This document shows positions 63,121 to 64,000 of a DNA stretch of 64,000 nucleotides, one piece after another. Position numbers and translations under genes: made by a program. The notes beneath the pieces are model-generated. The model saw only the letters and a program-made list of their open reading frames with translations, was not told the DNA's origin and did no database searches. Within the stretch, counting starts at the first letter, position 1. Each line of letters opens with the position of its first letter. Source of the stretch: Bacteroidota bacterium (lineage in GTDB: Bacteria > Bacteroidota > Bacteroidia > Bacteroidales > Bacteroidaceae); contig JAFABV010000002.1 of assembly GCA_023425865.1 (NCBI GenBank), positions 1-64,000 of the forward strand, in the 5' to 3' direction.

Positions 63121-64000
63121 TTAGGCAGTGGCCACTCCCTCTTTCAGGGCCTCTTTCTCGATTTTCTTGCCCATAACAAGGTAGGCGATAGGCGAGGCAA
63201 TGAAAATAGAAGACAATGTACCGATGGTCACACCGATGATCATAGCGAAGGTGAAGCTACGGATACTGTCACCGCCGAGGATGAAGATGGCAATCAGCAC
63301 GATCAGCGTAGACAGCGAGGTGTTGAGGGTACGCGAGAGGGTCTCATTGATAGAACGGTTGAAGAGTTCCTTCTCGTTGGTCTTGCTCATCAGGCCCTTG
63401 CGCTTGTTGAGGTTCTCACGGATACGGTCGAATACCACCACCGAGTCGTTGATGTCGTAACCGATTACCGTCAGGATAGCACCGATGAAGGTCTGGTCAA
63501 CCTCAAGCGAGAAGCCTATCCAGCCGTAGCAGAGTGAGAATGCACCGATCACGATCGTGGTGTCGAGCACCAATCCTAAGATAGCGCCTACTGAGAATCC
63601 GAAGCTACGGAAACGCAACAGGATATAGAGGAAGATGAAGATCAAGGCCATAACAACGCTCTTGATGGCACCTGTGGTAATGTCTTTAGCCACCGACGGA
63701 CCTACCTTGGCGCTGCTGATGATGCTACCGCCATCGCGGATGTCAGGGTTCTTGAAGTTTTCCAAGCTGGCCTGTGTCACAAAGCCTGCTGCCTTAAGCT
63801 TCTGGTAGATCAGTGTCTCCACGTGGTCGTCCTCCGCGGGGTCGTTAGAGTTGATGTTATAGTTGGTAGAGATACGGATGGTTCTACCATCGGTACCAAT
63901 GGCGATAACCGATGTGGTGGCCAACTTACCTGCGTCAGGACCCACCGAGTTGGTGAAGGCGTTGCTCAGCACGTTACGCACCTGCTCCACCTCAACGGGC
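63121..64000 (-). CDS. secDF: Protein translocase subunit SecDF, C-terminal part (cut by window edge)
   Basis: The frame is open to the window edge, so the N-terminal part lies outside. The visible 293 residues are the SecF half: periplasmic loop, then five transmembrane segments with the conserved GAILTVIGYDINDSVVVFDR motif and RTLNTSLSTLIVLIAIF. SecDF uses the proton gradient to pull proteins across the inner membrane after SecA/SecYEG. In Bacteroidota SecD and SecF are normally one chain; the fusion here is assumed, not seen. Confidence 0.93.
   Translation of the reverse strand, partial: PVEVEQVRNVLSNAFTNSVGPDAGKLATTSVIAIGTDGRTIRISTNYNINSNDPAEDDHVETLIYQKLKAAGFVTQASLENFKNPDIRDGGSIISSAKVGPSVAKDITTGAIKSVVMALIFIFLYILLRFRSFGFSVGAILGLVLDTTIVIGAFSLCYGWIGFSLEVDQTFIGAILTVIGYDINDSVVVFDRIRENLNKRKGLMSKTNEKELFNRSINETLSRTLNTSLSTLIVLIAIFILGGDSIRSFTFAMIIGVTIGTLSSIFIASPIAYLVMGKKIEKEALKEGVATA

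Overview
The window looks like chromosomal DNA from a Bacteroidales bacterium, most likely Prevotella/Segatella or a close relative. Lineage signs: SusC/SusD and BtuB/BtuG outer-membrane pairs, a PorZ-like type IX secretion (T9SS) protein, Prevotella-style C-terminal tails, long-form IspG, and several promoters of the Bacteroidota -33/-7 type (TTTG, about 20 bp, TAnnTTTG), for example at leuS, trpS, acpP and a tRNA. Ribosome binding sites are weak, as usual in this phylum. This is inference from gene families; no search was run. || Layout. 1-2090: gene-poor; degenerate ~190-bp direct repeats, a candidate leftward small RNA (954-1190) with promoter and terminator, and the first of five arrays of a 23-bp quasi-palindrome. 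2141-10260: leuS, a four-helix-bundle gene fragment enclosed by octanucleotide tracts, yitT, rdgB, then a porZ-like gene and a GT39-like membrane gene that turn AT-rich from about 7750. 10299-12183: nadA and a ~400-bp cluster of DnaA boxes next to an AT-rich inverted repeat, a good candidate for the chromosome origin oriC. 12184-20409: unknown gene, rpoN, PAP2-like, purE, ispG, aldo/keto reductase, ECF sigma operon. 20562-31629 (minus): nrdD-nrdG, DUF3108 protein, Ig-like lipoprotein, GH3-family protein, and acpP-fabF-rnc. 31863-37369 (minus): metal-type RND efflux, with pump and outer-membrane factor fused in one 1452-residue chain plus an adaptor. 37690-39377: DUF4254 and a GT9 heptosyltransferase. 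39521-44242 (minus): alpha-L-fucosidase, TrmH-type methyltransferase with a repeat insertion, sufE, U32 peptidase, small secreted protein. 44799-50009: cobalamin riboswitch controlling btuB-btuG-DUF4465 (vitamin B12 capture). 50226-53437: C1 peptidase lipoprotein, trpS, secreted beta-sandwich protein. 53756-58512: susC (frameshifted)-susD. 59113-64000: tRNA-Arg(CCT), ADP-ribosylglycohydrolase, glutaredoxin-like protein, zinc metalloprotease, and the C-terminal part of secDF. || Most unusual: (1) octanucleotide repeats (CCAACCCA/CCAACAAN) that lie between genes and are also translated in frame inside leuS, yitT and a TrmH-family gene; (2) five intergenic arrays of 4-5 copies of a 23-bp near-palindrome, spaced 10-17 kb apart in both orientations; (3) the candidate oriC; (4) the candidate small RNA; (5) a B12-binding-type protein that carries a T9SS-like tail instead of a lipobox.
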